From positions 1 through 26,006 of the IMG/VR virus record IMGVR_UViG_3300020176_000083: a stretch of DNA of 26,006 nucleotides. One strand, 5' to 3'. Positions 14,655-22,178 of the stretch are shown in pieces. The position numbers were made by a program, and so were the translations under genes. How positions within the stretch are numbered: position 1 is the stretch's first letter; the number at the start of each line of letters is the position of its first letter. The stretch comes from a virus. The notes under the pieces are model-generated. The model was not told the DNA's origin and did not search any database. It worked only from the letters and a program-made list of their open reading frames with translations.

Positions 14655-15262
14655 AGATCAGCCTCAACACAAGCGAAACTGAACCCGTATATTGACGCCT
14701 GATTGATTGAGAATCCAACCTCATTGGTTGCTAATCGCCAAAGACCTTTTGCAGGAGAATATTCCACAGCGACATTTTGAGACACATTAGTTCTTAGTGA
14801 TGGCTCAAAAGTTGCCGTGTATGAATTATTTGCAATACCTAATATCAAATCTTCAACAAGCATATAGATGTGATTGTTCAGTTCAATGAAATCACCTGCT
14901 TTCAAAGTTGTGCCACCTGACTCTGTGCGCTTCAGTGGAATACTGTCATCACCTGCCGCACCTGCGCTCGCTACCACAACATCCGCTGTTAGATTTCCAT
15001 GTGGTGTTGCATTGAGTGGGTTGTACATTTCAAACGTCCCAATCGTGCCACGCAAACTCACAAAGAACGCTTGCCATTGTCTAGCTTGTGCATGGGTCAA
15101 TGGAGGCAAAGTAACAGTCGCTTCCCATCGTGTACCACTGTTCTCATAGCTTTGTGACGCATAAGTAAATGGCGATACAACAGTGGCTACCTTTCTTTGT
15201 AGCCTCAAATCAAATGCTTGGAAGTCATGATTTGGAAGTGTTAGTGGATAACTGATTGCCAT
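14651..15262 (-). CDS. distal tail / minor tail protein
   Basis: A 203-residue protein with an N-terminal Dit-like beta domain: DFQAFDLRLQRKVATVVSPFT, TRWEATVTLPPLTHAQARQW and FFVSLRGTIGTFEMYNPLN. This is typical for minor tail proteins that follow the tape measure in siphophages and join the tube to the hub. The second half is beta-rich (GDFIELNNHIYMLVED). It shares TAATG with the end of the tape measure gene. The general role is well supported by motif and order. Confidence 0.8.
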   Translation of the reverse strand: MAISYPLTLPNHDFQAFDLRLQRKVATVVSPFTYASQSYENSGTRWEATVTLPPLTHAQARQWQAFFVSLRGTIGTFEMYNPLNATPHGNLTADVVVASAGAAGDDSIPLKRTESGGTTLKAGDFIELNNHIYMLVEDLILGIANNSYTATFEPSLRTNVSQNVAVEYSPAKGLWRLATNEVGFSINQASIYGFSFACVEADL

Positions 15263-16890
15263 TAGATACCTGCCAAACCTCTACTGTATGATCCGCCACG
15301 CTGTCTCGCTTCTAGCACAGCACCTTTGGTTGCTTCTGTAATCTGAGGCATTAGGTTAGCAATCTCTGCTCTGACTGTCTGCGATACGCCTGTTGAGATG
15401 TTTAGTGTGACACTGACAGCACCGCCCATGCCTTGACCTTTAGTGTGATCAATCACTGTTTCGTTCGGGTGTAGGATTGCAGGGAATCCACCTTTGCCAT
15501 CAATACCACCTGCTCTAGCACCTAGTCCTGTAAAGCCACCACCGTTTCCGCTAGGAACAGCCGTTGTTCCTGTGCTTGCAGGTGCAAATGCTGAACCAAT
15601 AGCCGTAAACAAAGGCTGTGTTATTTGTTGTCGAATAAACATCTTGGCCATATCAGCAAGGATTGATCGAGCCATATTTTTGAAAGCATCTTTCGCTGAG
15701 TTAGCCCCAACAACAATATCTGCCAAGGTATTCGTTGTTGAATCTAATGCTCTCTTAACACCTTGATCTAAAGCATCTTGCAAAGTCGTTGCTTGTTGGC
15801 TTGCTTTATTAAAAGCCAAACCAAGTTGTTCAAGTAATGAAATTTCATTTGGCAGATTTCCGCCTTGAGATTTTACTGCCTCTGTTGCTTTGCCTATGCT
15901 TTCTGCTAAATTATCAACTGTTTTAGCCGCATCTCTCGCACCATCTGTTAAAAGACCAAGATTAACGTATGCAAACTCTGTCTGACCTCTAAAACGCTGA
16001 ATCGCATTAGCCGCATCAACCAAGATATTTATAAACCCTTGCACACCTTCTATGAAATCAGCAAATGCTCTTAATGTGTTTGCTAACGATTGCAACAGCC
16101 CTTTCGCTAAAGATTGTGCAAATAATTTGATATTTTCATTCGCATCTTTAATGCTGACTACAACAGTATCTTTCAAAGAGGTTGCAAATTCTTCAATAGC
16201 AGGTGCAAGTGCCGCTACAACTTGGTCAGTGATTCCTTTAAATAAGGATGCGAGTTTAGTTAAAGCATCATTCGCATCTTCAACGCCTTTTGCGGCTGAA
16301 GCTGACATAACAACACCCAAAGTTTCGGCTTCTTGGAACATGGCTTGTAGCCCGTCACGGCCTTCTTTGAGCGTATTGATGAAAGCCAAACCTTCAGAAT
16401 CAAAGAGTTTGAAACCTAACCTGACTTCATCATTTGCGTTTTTGACGTTTCCAAAAGCATCGGCTAAGGCAAACATCTGCTCTTGTAACGGAAGCTTGCT
16501 CAATTGCGCCGCATCAATGTTCAATTCGCGCAAAGCACCTTTAGCTTCACCTGTGCCTTGTGCGGCTTCAGCAAGTCGTCTAGTGAATCGCTGTACAGCC
16601 ATGTCAGTGGTCTGTATTCCGACCCCTGATAGCTCTGCCGCATAACGTAGTGCGCTTAAACTTTCAGTTGTGACACCTAGCTTTTGTGCTGTTTTAGAAA
16701 GAGCATCAGTTGCTTGTAGTGAGTTGCGAACCAACAGGCCAATACCTGCCGCACCAACAACTCCGACTAATGCTGTTTTAAGAGAAAAGACAGCAGAGGT
16801 GACGGCTCCAACCCCTGCACTGATGCCTCTGAAAGCTGATTTAGTTTTATCAAATGCGGTAATTACAATGTTAAGTTTTTGATTTGCCAT
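15262..16890 (-). CDS. tape measure protein
   Basis: A 542-residue, mostly helical protein rich in Ala with hydrophobic stretches near the N-terminus (about 22-58) and in the middle (about 210-300, with ANTLRAFADFIEGVQGFI). The start LNIVITAFDKTKSAFRGI and the block DALSKTAQKLGVTTESLSALR belong to the tape measure family; the C-terminal region (MARSILADMAKMFIRQQITQ, then Gly-rich, GGFPAILHPNETVID) is the lambda H-like tail end. It sets tail length; at roughly 0.15 nm per residue the tail would be near 80 nm. AAGGTGG precedes the ATG. Confidence 0.93.
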   Translation of the reverse strand: MANQKLNIVITAFDKTKSAFRGISAGVGAVTSAVFSLKTALVGVVGAAGIGLLVRNSLQATDALSKTAQKLGVTTESLSALRYAAELSGVGIQTTDMAVQRFTRRLAEAAQGTGEAKGALRELNIDAAQLSKLPLQEQMFALADAFGNVKNANDEVRLGFKLFDSEGLAFINTLKEGRDGLQAMFQEAETLGVVMSASAAKGVEDANDALTKLASLFKGITDQVVAALAPAIEEFATSLKDTVVVSIKDANENIKLFAQSLAKGLLQSLANTLRAFADFIEGVQGFINILVDAANAIQRFRGQTEFAYVNLGLLTDGARDAAKTVDNLAESIGKATEAVKSQGGNLPNEISLLEQLGLAFNKASQQATTLQDALDQGVKRALDSTTNTLADIVVGANSAKDAFKNMARSILADMAKMFIRQQITQPLFTAIGSAFAPASTGTTAVPSGNGGGFTGLGARAGGIDGKGGFPAILHPNETVIDHTKGQGMGGAVSVTLNISTGVSQTVRAEIANLMPQITEATKGAVLEARQRGGSYSRGLAGI

Positions 16891-17361
16891 CGTTTACCAC
16901 CTTGAAATAAGCCATCCATTCGTACAATTCGGAAAGCGGCATTTGCTCGATCTCACCGATAGTTTTACCAAGACGATCCGCTAGTGAAATTAAATTCATT
17001 CTTAACGAATCGTTTCTCAGTTTTTTTCGTAGTCCTCCACGCTTTCTACCGTGTTGAACATTTGTTGACCGATATCTGATATGACATTGAGATCAACTTT
17101 CATTAGTGCAGGGCGGTCATCTAATCCAAACAGTTTCTCACCTTGTGAGTTTTCTGCTTTACGAATGATCAGTTCTACCATCGCACCTAACGATGGATTG
17201 GAAATAAAGTCTTTGTGTTTCTTCTGAAGCACATCAACATCCAACCCATTGATCGGTGTACACCAAATTTCGGTGACACCTTTCTCATGCCATTCCTCTG
17301 GTACTTCAATTCGTTTTCTCTTTTGCTGATATAACTCAGCAAGCTCCATTCCAAGACCCAT
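16871..17361 (-). CDS. tail assembly chaperone G-T, -1 frameshift product
   Basis: The zero-frame chaperone gene can be extended by a -1 shift at A AAA AAC (17020-17026), immediately before its TGA. The new frame runs 49 residues to TAA at 16871-16873, giving about 163 residues. The extension contains ISLADRLGKTIGEIEQM and LSELYEWMAYFK, a pattern typical of the T domain of lambda-type G-T chaperones, and it overlaps the tape measure start by 20 bases. In lambda the T part recruits the tube protein to the chaperone-tape measure complex. An independent start at an ATG at 16999 is possible but has no good ribosome site. Confidence 0.8.
17017..17361 (-). CDS. tail assembly chaperone (gpG-like)
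   Basis: A 114-residue protein located between tube and tape measure genes, where gpG-type chaperones occur. It begins with MGLGMELAELYQQ and has a conserved-type central part (VTEIWCTPINGLDVDVLQK, then VELIIRKAENSQGEKLF). It coats the tape measure during assembly and is absent from the virion in lambda. The last codons are GAA AAA AAC TGA, which form a slippery site. GGAG lies 7 bases before the start codon. The name is given by position and by the frameshift extension. Confidence 0.85.
   Translation of the reverse strand: MGLGMELAELYQQKRKRIEVPEEWHEKGVTEIWCTPINGLDVDVLQKKHKDFISNPSLGAMVELIIRKAENSQGEKLFGLDDRPALMKVDLNVISDIGQQMFNTVESVEDYEKN
17020..17026 (-). promoter_or_regulatory. -1 ribosomal frameshift slippery site A AAA AAC
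   Basis: The minus-strand bases read C GAA AAA AAC TGA. The heptamer A AAA AAC sits in the correct zero phase (last A of GAA, then AAA, AAC) with the stop codon immediately after, where both tRNAs can re-pair in -1. It joins the G-like frame to the T-like frame. I looked for a strong downstream stem and did not find an obvious one; many such phage sites work without it. Confidence 0.85.
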
Positions 17362-17374
17362 GAATTATCTCCAG

Positions 17375-17788
17375 TTAGCTTGTAGTAGTTGTCAAATCAC
17401 CATCACCTGAACCTGCAAACGTAAACTCAGTCATGCCGTCAAAAGACGCTGTGATGTCTGCTTGCGTACAAATGACTGTACCAGAAAACTTATAAACAGT
17501 ACCGTCACCTTCTGGCAAGATTTCAAAGTCTACCTTATCGCCTACGATAATTGCGTCTTGCTGTGCGGCATTGGTGTCGTCCCAGTACATATCAACGCTA
17601 ATTGAATAAGCCTTCAGTCCTGCTACATAAGACCGAAACTGTGTGGTATCTGACCCACTCATTGTTGTAGTTTCAATCGTGTCTGCTGTTTGGCTGATTG
17701 TATAACTGCGAACATGAGTCAAGGCCGCAACCGACCCTCCTGTTGTCACTAATTTAACAACGCCGTTTTGACCAGTGAAAATAGCCAT
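17375..17788 (-). CDS. major tail tube protein
   Basis: A 137-residue beta-rich protein. It begins MAIFTGQNGVVKL, has the tube-protein type SYTISQTADTIETTTM, then TQFRSYVAGLKAYSISVDMYWD, and ends with VICTQADITASFDGMTEFTFAGSG and a short Thr-rich tail. Order (after tail terminator, before chaperone) and length match the phage tail tube family of siphophages. It polymerises into the tail tube. GAGG is found before the start codon. High expression would be expected but no own promoter is seen. Confidence 0.85.
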   Translation of the reverse strand: MAIFTGQNGVVKLVTTGGSVAALTHVRSYTISQTADTIETTTMSGSDTTQFRSYVAGLKAYSISVDMYWDDTNAAQQDAIIVGDKVDFEILPEGDGTVYKFSGTVICTQADITASFDGMTEFTFAGSGDGDLTTTTS

Positions 17789-17825
17789 CTTCGTTACCTC
17801 GCTTGATTGGCTGTAAGTAAATGGC

Positions 17826-18260
17826 TCACACTGAGCCTCTCGTGAAATTATACATGACTCTGACTGTCACGATAATTGCCCCGACCGGATCGATACTACC
17901 TTCATCAACTTCAATGCTAATGATCTGCGTATCTAAGGCATAGCCGCCTCTGGTTCTGTCGTCATCGAGTTTTTCTTCGATGCTTTCAATTAACTCGTTT
18001 CTGGCTTTGTCGATATTCTTTGATTGAACGTAGCCAACAATTTCATACTCAAGCTCACCCATGCGATTACCAATAGAACCACCTATACTAGAATCATTTC
18101 TAGTCTCATTGGATGTGCGAATCAATAAAGCAGGGAACTGTGCGGCTGAAAGCTTGTTGAAGTCGAACGGCTCCCTAGTAACCTTCTTGGCTTTGACAGG
18201 TGTCGTCATTGCCTCTAGGGTCGTTACGATATTTTCTGCAATGCTTTCTCTAGCACTCAT
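17826..18260 (-). CDS. tail terminator protein
   Basis: A 144-residue protein with the typical layout of gpU-like tail terminators: N-terminal helix (SARESIAENIVTTLEAM), strands FPALLIRTSNETR and LEYEIVGYVQSKNIDKARNEL, a helix IESIEEKLDDDR, and C-terminal strands (IISIEVDEGSIDPVGAIIVT, then RVMYNFTRG). It caps the tail tube and joins it to the head. It overlaps the preceding gene by ATGA; 37 bases separate it from the tube gene. Assignment by pattern plus order. Confidence 0.8.
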   Translation of the reverse strand: MSARESIAENIVTTLEAMTTPVKAKKVTREPFDFNKLSAAQFPALLIRTSNETRNDSSIGGSIGNRMGELEYEIVGYVQSKNIDKARNELIESIEEKLDDDRTRGGYALDTQIISIEVDEGSIDPVGAIIVTVRVMYNFTRGSV

Positions 18261-18706
18261 TTGAATACCTCGCGGCTAAATACATTGCGTAGCACTTTTT
18301 GGTCTTTTCTGTTTAAACCAAAGAAAGGTCTTTTGACTTGGTTGTATGCCGCTTTTTCAGCATTAGAAATTTTGGCTTCACCTTTACCTGCAAAGAATAT
18401 TCTTACCTTCCCGTTTTGCGGTCTAGTGTTGGTCATTGACCTAAGCATATCGTTAGTTAATTGCAGGTTAACACCACGGTAGTTCACGCCTTGTGCTTTG
18501 CGTTTGAATGTTTCGTATTCTGGAGTGTAGCGTGCAAACGAACTTCCATTGATTTCTTTGCCATCATCAGTTCTTTCTTCAATGCGTTTAGTGGCAACCT
18601 GAGCAACAACATCTAAAGCCCGGTTGATATTGCCTCTGAACCGATTCTGAAATAATCCAAGACTCGCTAGAAAACTACGATTGTTGATTCTGACTGTTGC
18701 TGTCAT
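18257..18706 (-). CDS. HK97 gp10-like head-tail / tail completion protein
   Basis: A 149-residue basic protein. It has an N-terminal helical part with INRALDVVAQVATKRIEERT and GREINGS-like DGKEINGSSFARYTPEY, then LTNDMLRSMTNTR and KVRIFFAGKGEAKISNAEKA, ending in KDQKVLRNVFSREVF. This resembles the minor capsid/tail completion family around HK97 gp10, which joins the connector to the tail. It overlaps both neighbours by ATGA. Good support from gene order. Confidence 0.75.
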   Translation of the reverse strand: MTATVRINNRSFLASLGLFQNRFRGNINRALDVVAQVATKRIEERTDDGKEINGSSFARYTPEYETFKRKAQGVNYRGVNLQLTNDMLRSMTNTRPQNGKVRIFFAGKGEAKISNAEKAAYNQVKRPFFGLNRKDQKVLRNVFSREVFK

Positions 18707-19116
18707 CGGATCAAACGTCCAGTGAATGTCAGGTCTTTCTCTGTATCTTGGATGATGCCATCTTCATTGAAATCATATTCAACACCGTCAGCCAAAACAG
18801 ACTCTAACTCTCGACCGTACAAGTCACGATAGAAGTCAATCATCAGTCTGAACCTGTCACCATCAACCCAGTTGGTTAGTTGCGGCAAAGCATACTTCCA
18901 CAAAACCAGATAAGCGTTAGTCCGTGTCCATTGTGTGTCGGTCAAAAGACTGTCATTCATTTCGCCTTTGAAGCCAGTGCGAGGCCACCAACGTCTGCGA
19001 ACCTCACGCTTAATATCTTCTTCTGCTTTGGCGTGTTCGTCAGCAAATGAATCAATGCCTAGATCAAGGATGTCAGGAACGATTGTCTGTAAATCTGAAT
19101 CTTTAGAAAATGCCAT
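18703..19116 (-). CDS. head-tail connector/adaptor protein
   Basis: A 137-residue mainly helical protein: FADEHAKAEEDIKREVRRRW, then LTDTQWTRTNAYLVLWKYALPQLTN and RLMIDFYRDLYGRELESVL, followed by acidic DFNEDGIIQDTEKD. Helical bundle, size and position after capsid genes fit HK97 gp6/SPP1 gp15-type adaptors that bind below the portal. The acidic stretch DFNEDGIIQDTE resembles a calcium-binding loop but lacks the Gly and ligand spacing of a standard EF-hand. The ATG overlaps TAA of the small gene before it. Confidence 0.75.
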   Translation of the reverse strand: MAFSKDSDLQTIVPDILDLGIDSFADEHAKAEEDIKREVRRRWWPRTGFKGEMNDSLLTDTQWTRTNAYLVLWKYALPQLTNWVDGDRFRLMIDFYRDLYGRELESVLADGVEYDFNEDGIIQDTEKDLTFTGRLIR

Positions 19117-19265
19117 TACCGTTTCCTCTTACGCATCCGATCAACTTGCGATTTAGTATACAACCTGCGCGAACTTGATGTATGCGTTGCACCTGAGTGG
19201 ATTTGACCGTTTGGCATCCGATGCGTCTTGCCTGTGAAACGTCTACCTGTTCTTGTGTAGTACAT
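19116..19265 (-). CDS. small very basic protein (49 aa)
   Basis: A 49-residue frame that exactly fills the space between two genes, with TAATG junctions on both sides. It starts MYYTRTGRRFTGKTHRMPNG and ends DRMRKRKR; it is Arg/Lys/His/Thr-rich and probably nucleic-acid binding or a small virion part. No family recognised. The precise double TAATG coupling is strong evidence that it is translated. Confidence 0.7.
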   Translation of the reverse strand: MYYTRTGRRFTGKTHRMPNGQIHSGATHTSSSRRLYTKSQVDRMRKRKR

Positions 19266-19540
19266 TACCACTTCACCTTATCTGCCCAGTACGCACCTGA
19301 GAAAACGCCTTTAGCGATGTTCTTAGCATGACGCGCTTTGAACGATCTACGCTTTGCTTTGGCCGCTTGGCTTTCACCTTTTCTTGGTGGCGCAGTCTTA
19401 GCACCTTGCTGACCAAATCGAATAAGACGCACCTTGTCGCCTTTCTTCGCTAATACCGCATGGCTTTTTGTTCTGTGGCTTGGTGTCCTTTTGGGTTTGT
19501 TGTAACCCGCAAACCTTTGACCACGATAGGTAACTGCCAT
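19265..19540 (-). CDS. small basic phage protein, DUF6321-like
   Basis: A 91-residue protein with about one third basic residues. The segment KVRLIRFGQQGAKTAP and the C-terminal KRRSFKARHAKNIAKGVF, then AYWADKVKW, match a conserved family I recall as DUF6321, found in marine phages and some other genomes. Its role is unknown; nucleic-acid or virion contact is a guess from charge. It is the first gene after the capsid terminator, with AGGAGG 4 bases before the ATG. Confidence 0.8.
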   Translation of the reverse strand: MAVTYRGQRFAGYNKPKRTPSHRTKSHAVLAKKGDKVRLIRFGQQGAKTAPPRKGESQAAKAKRRSFKARHAKNIAKGVFSGAYWADKVKW

Positions 19541-19553
19541 GAAACCTCCTAGT

Positions 19554-19578
19554 AGAGAAAACCCCGCACTAGGCGGGG
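19554..19578 (-). terminator. terminator after the major capsid gene
   Basis: On the minus strand a 6-bp GC stem (19573-19578 with 19562-19567), 5-base loop, is followed by TTTTCTC. It lies 15 bases after the capsid stop codon. The short U-run suggests partial read-through, which would make capsid mRNA more abundant than the genes after it. Confidence 0.75.
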
Positions 19579-19592
19579 CATCTCGTCAGACC

Positions 19593-20426
19593 TTACAGTC
19601 CTGCGTCAAAGTACATCTCGACACCGTAAGAATCGTCTAGCTCTGCTACGCCATAGATGGCAGTAGCGTTAAGCTCGAAACCACGGTTAGATGCGTCACG
19701 CTCTGGCTCAAGGTTGAAGTCACGCTTCATAGCCATTGCAATCGCTTCTGGTGCAAATACAGCACCCTTAGCATCGCCTGAACCGTCAACAGTGACGTTG
19801 GCTGATTCAAAGATGTCGATGCCTGCGATTGTGCCAACATATCCTGAACGCATTGCTTCGTTCTGGAGATCGCCGCCGTTAGGGTTAGCGAATGTGTTGG
19901 TCAAGTTAGCCTTTAAAGCATAAGTCTGGAATGGATGGAATACACCAACCAAACGACCCGGTGCTTTGTTAGCGCGGAGTGTTGCCGCCGCTTGGAACAA
20001 ATAGGCAACTGTCAGTTCAGTAGTAGTCGCACCCAAAGAAGTTGAGAAGCCATCGAACAGTGCGATTGCGTCTGTGTCCATCTTAGTTGCGATAGAGTTA
20101 CCAAGAACAGTTCCTAGCTCATCAGCAGGGTTACCTGCGCCCATAGCGGCTAAGTCAGTCAAGAACACCTGCGCTCCGACTTCACCAACTGTCACTGAGA
20201 CAGATGAAGTTGAAACAGTTGTAGATGTCATGTCTGTACCTTCAGTCAGGTCTGCCGCTGAAACAGCAGGATACTTAGGTACTTGGATTGTAACTCCAGG
20301 CTGTGCTTCGATGTTGTACACAGTCACAAGGTTACGCATGATTGACTGCTCCTCGGCAGTAAACCGAGCCTGAGCAACGATATTGACGAACAGATCGTCT
20401 AAGGTTGAAGTAGTAGATGCGGCCAT
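19593..20426 (-). CDS. major capsid protein (HK97 fold)
   Basis: A 277-residue protein starting MAASTTSTLDDLFVNIVAQARF. The sequence has the organisation of HK97-fold coat proteins of the P22 gp5/small siphophage kind: ITIQ-type strand (VTIQVPKYPAVSAADLTEGT), the E-loop side VSVTVGEVGAQVFLTD, helix IATKMDTDAIALFDGF and the C-terminal AAIAMAMKRDFNLEPERDA-like region. No delta domain is visible; a separate scaffold is encoded just upstream. AAGGAG precedes the ATG and a terminator follows the gene. Confidence 0.9.
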   Translation of the reverse strand: MAASTTSTLDDLFVNIVAQARFTAEEQSIMRNLVTVYNIEAQPGVTIQVPKYPAVSAADLTEGTDMTSTTVSTSSVSVTVGEVGAQVFLTDLAAMGAGNPADELGTVLGNSIATKMDTDAIALFDGFSTSLGATTTELTVAYLFQAAATLRANKAPGRLVGVFHPFQTYALKANLTNTFANPNGGDLQNEAMRSGYVGTIAGIDIFESANVTVDGSGDAKGAVFAPEAIAMAMKRDFNLEPERDASNRGFELNATAIYGVAELDDSYGVEMYFDAGL

Positions 20427-20461
20427 GGTGCCTCTCCTTTACAGTAAAAATTTACAAACGA

Positions 20462-21145
20462 TTATCGCTTGCCCTTCATTGCGGCAAACGCTTGGCGGCC
20501 ACCGTTTTCCCAGTTGGCTACCATATCTGCCACAGATAAAGGCTTCTGCGTAGAGCCACCTGCCGCACCCTGCGATCCGACACCACTAGGTGATGCTTTC
20601 ACGAAATGAGGGTTAGCAGTAAGGAATTCCGAAACTAAGTCATTGACTCCTAACGGAACTCCAGAGTCATTATAACGCACAGTCCCATCTTTATCCAAAA
20701 TTTCCACAGAACCGTCTTCTGACAGTCTCGTGTTCGATTTCAGTAGGGCTACCACCTGATCAGGACTGACTGCGTTGTTTTGGCTTGCGGCACTCATCAA
20801 AGCACCGTCTACCTGTATCTCTTGTAGTTTAGTCTTGTATTGACTTATCTCATTGTCTTTCTTCTCAGCGAGTTGCTGTAAGACCTTCTCGAACTCGCCT
20901 TTTTCTTTCTGGCGTTCGATTTCCGCTTGCTCTTTGGCTTGTAGTAACTGCCGTGCTTCATCTAGGTCAACTCCTTCGATTTGCTTTTGGAACTTCTTAC
21001 GTTCACGGGCTAGTCGTTGTTCGATAATTCCTTCTAGCTCAGTTTGCGTGAATGTCTTTTCAGACGCTTCAGTTGTTGTTTCGGCCTGTTGCTCAACTGG
21101 TTGATTTTCCATTGATGCTCCATCGGCCATGATTTCATCGCTCAT
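20462..21145 (-). CDS. capsid scaffold protein
   Basis: A 227-residue acidic protein. I place the start at ATG 21145 with AAGAGG 8 bases upstream; the frame extends up to 21256, but that part overlaps the 41-residue gene and has no site. The central region, about 50-110, is a coiled coil rich in Glu, Lys and Gln (LARERKKFQKQIEG, AKEQAEIERQKEKGEFEKVL), typical for scaffolds of the DUF4355 kind. The C-terminal end (VADMVANWENGGRQAFAAM) probably contacts the coat protein. It helps build the procapsid and leaves before packaging. Confidence 0.85.
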   Translation of the reverse strand: MSDEIMADGASMENQPVEQQAETTTEASEKTFTQTELEGIIEQRLARERKKFQKQIEGVDLDEARQLLQAKEQAEIERQKEKGEFEKVLQQLAEKKDNEISQYKTKLQEIQVDGALMSAASQNNAVSPDQVVALLKSNTRLSEDGSVEILDKDGTVRYNDSGVPLGVNDLVSEFLTANPHFVKASPSGVGSQGAAGGSTQKPLSVADMVANWENGGRQAFAAMKGKR

Positions 21146-21165
21146 GTTACGAACCTCTTTTCGAG

Positions 21166-21291
21166 TTATACACGTTTGGGCTTCCACCCCATTTTTCGCA
21201 TCGTCCCGTAAACATAGCGAGCGCAACGCTCTTTGCCATATTGACGATCCTTGCAAATCTTTTTGAGTCTACGTTCTAGTGCTTTCGGCAT
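21166..21291 (-). CDS. small basic protein between MuF and scaffold (41 aa)
   Basis: A 41-residue frame: starts MPKALERRLKKIC and ends YVYGTMRKMGWKPKRV. Its ATG overlaps the TGA of the MuF-like gene by one base (TGATG). A very similar short peptide (MPKxLExxLKK...YGTxRKxGWKPKR) is, as I recall, encoded in many phages near capsid genes, without known function. The conserved C-terminal half and the coupling make it real. It may bind DNA or the scaffold. Confidence 0.75.
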   Translation of the reverse strand: MPKALERRLKKICKDRQYGKERCARYVYGTMRKMGWKPKRV

Positions 21292-22178
21292 CACTCAGTC
21301 TCACTATCAAACACTGGCCGCCAATGATGGCGACAATTGTATCCACCACGGACAACAAACGGATCGCCCGGTGCTTTGCCTGCCCAGTCTTGTGTTGACC
21401 AAATTTCTCTAATCTCATCTTCAGTAAACTCTTTGTTCACTGTGTCTTCACAAAACTTTCTACTGTCTTGAATTAGCGAACCGAAATACTTCCACTTGGT
21501 CGCACCTACACGCTGACCTGCTGAGACATTAAGTGAGGCGTTGTACTGATTTGCGGCATCGGTTGCCATCTGCCTCGCATACCTCCGCATATTACGCCCT
21601 GCTCTATCAGCCGCATATATTTGGTGTAACTGCCTAACCGCATCTTCTGCCGCTTCACCGCCTGCGTTCGCAATATCAACCAGTCGTTGTATCTCGACCT
21701 GATCCGACTGAATGTAAACACCATTGATCTTTTGTCGGAGTGACTTAATTGACTCTGAGCGTGTGCGACCTGTAAGCGTGTTCTGATATAGCTCATTGGC
21801 GAGTTCGTCTGTGAACGTAACTGCGATGTCTTGAAAACCTTGAAACGATATACGCTTGAGATTGACAATGACTTCCTCTGGAACATCTAGCAGTGTGCCG
21901 TATTCATCAAACATCGTTGCGAGTGATTCTTGGATGCGGTCATAGTCTCTAACCAAAGCATCTGCTTCACCCAAATAGATGTTCTCAATTGATTCATTGA
22001 TTGCTGTGCGAGCATTGACAGACCAAGCCAGGTCAAACAGCTTGCCTTCCCTGACAGGTGCATCATCGAGAATCGCTTCAATTTCTAGCTCTAACCTTTG
22101 CAGAGAATCAACGATGCGCTGTTCGTGCGTATCAGTGATGCGATCAACGATGCGAGCATGATCGTCTTCAGCCGCCAT
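21291..22178 (-). CDS. MuF/SPP1 gp7-like head morphogenesis protein
   Basis: A 295-residue minor head protein. The first 180 residues are helical; the C-terminal part contains WKYFGSLIQDSRKFCEDTVN, EIWSTQDWAGKAPGDPFV and GGYNCRHHWRPV, the signature of phage Mu F/SPP1 gp7 proteins that bind the portal inside the procapsid and affect ejection. There is no toxin domain at the end. It starts directly after the portal stop codon with AAGG 7 bases upstream. Confidence 0.88.
   Translation of the reverse strand: MAAEDDHARIVDRITDTHEQRIVDSLQRLELEIEAILDDAPVREGKLFDLAWSVNARTAINESIENIYLGEADALVRDYDRIQESLATMFDEYGTLLDVPEEVIVNLKRISFQGFQDIAVTFTDELANELYQNTLTGRTRSESIKSLRQKINGVYIQSDQVEIQRLVDIANAGGEAAEDAVRQLHQIYAADRAGRNMRRYARQMATDAANQYNASLNVSAGQRVGATKWKYFGSLIQDSRKFCEDTVNKEFTEDEIREIWSTQDWAGKAPGDPFVVRGGYNCRHHWRPVFDSETE

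Noticed and set aside
16052-16645. A 197-codon + strand open frame
   Set aside because: Fully inside the tape measure gene on the opposite strand; its composition is the reverse image of an Ala-rich helical protein and it lacks a ribosome site.
18703-18780. Acidic loop DFNEDGIIQDTEKD in the connector as a second EF-hand
   Set aside because: Ligand spacing and the central glycine only partly fit and no flanking EF helix pattern is seen; kept as a note only.
20427-20461. AT-rich gap upstream of the capsid gene as a promoter
   Set aside because: A GATAAT is present but no suitable -35 nor extended -10; the short palindrome GTAAATTTTTAC has no clear role. Not called.
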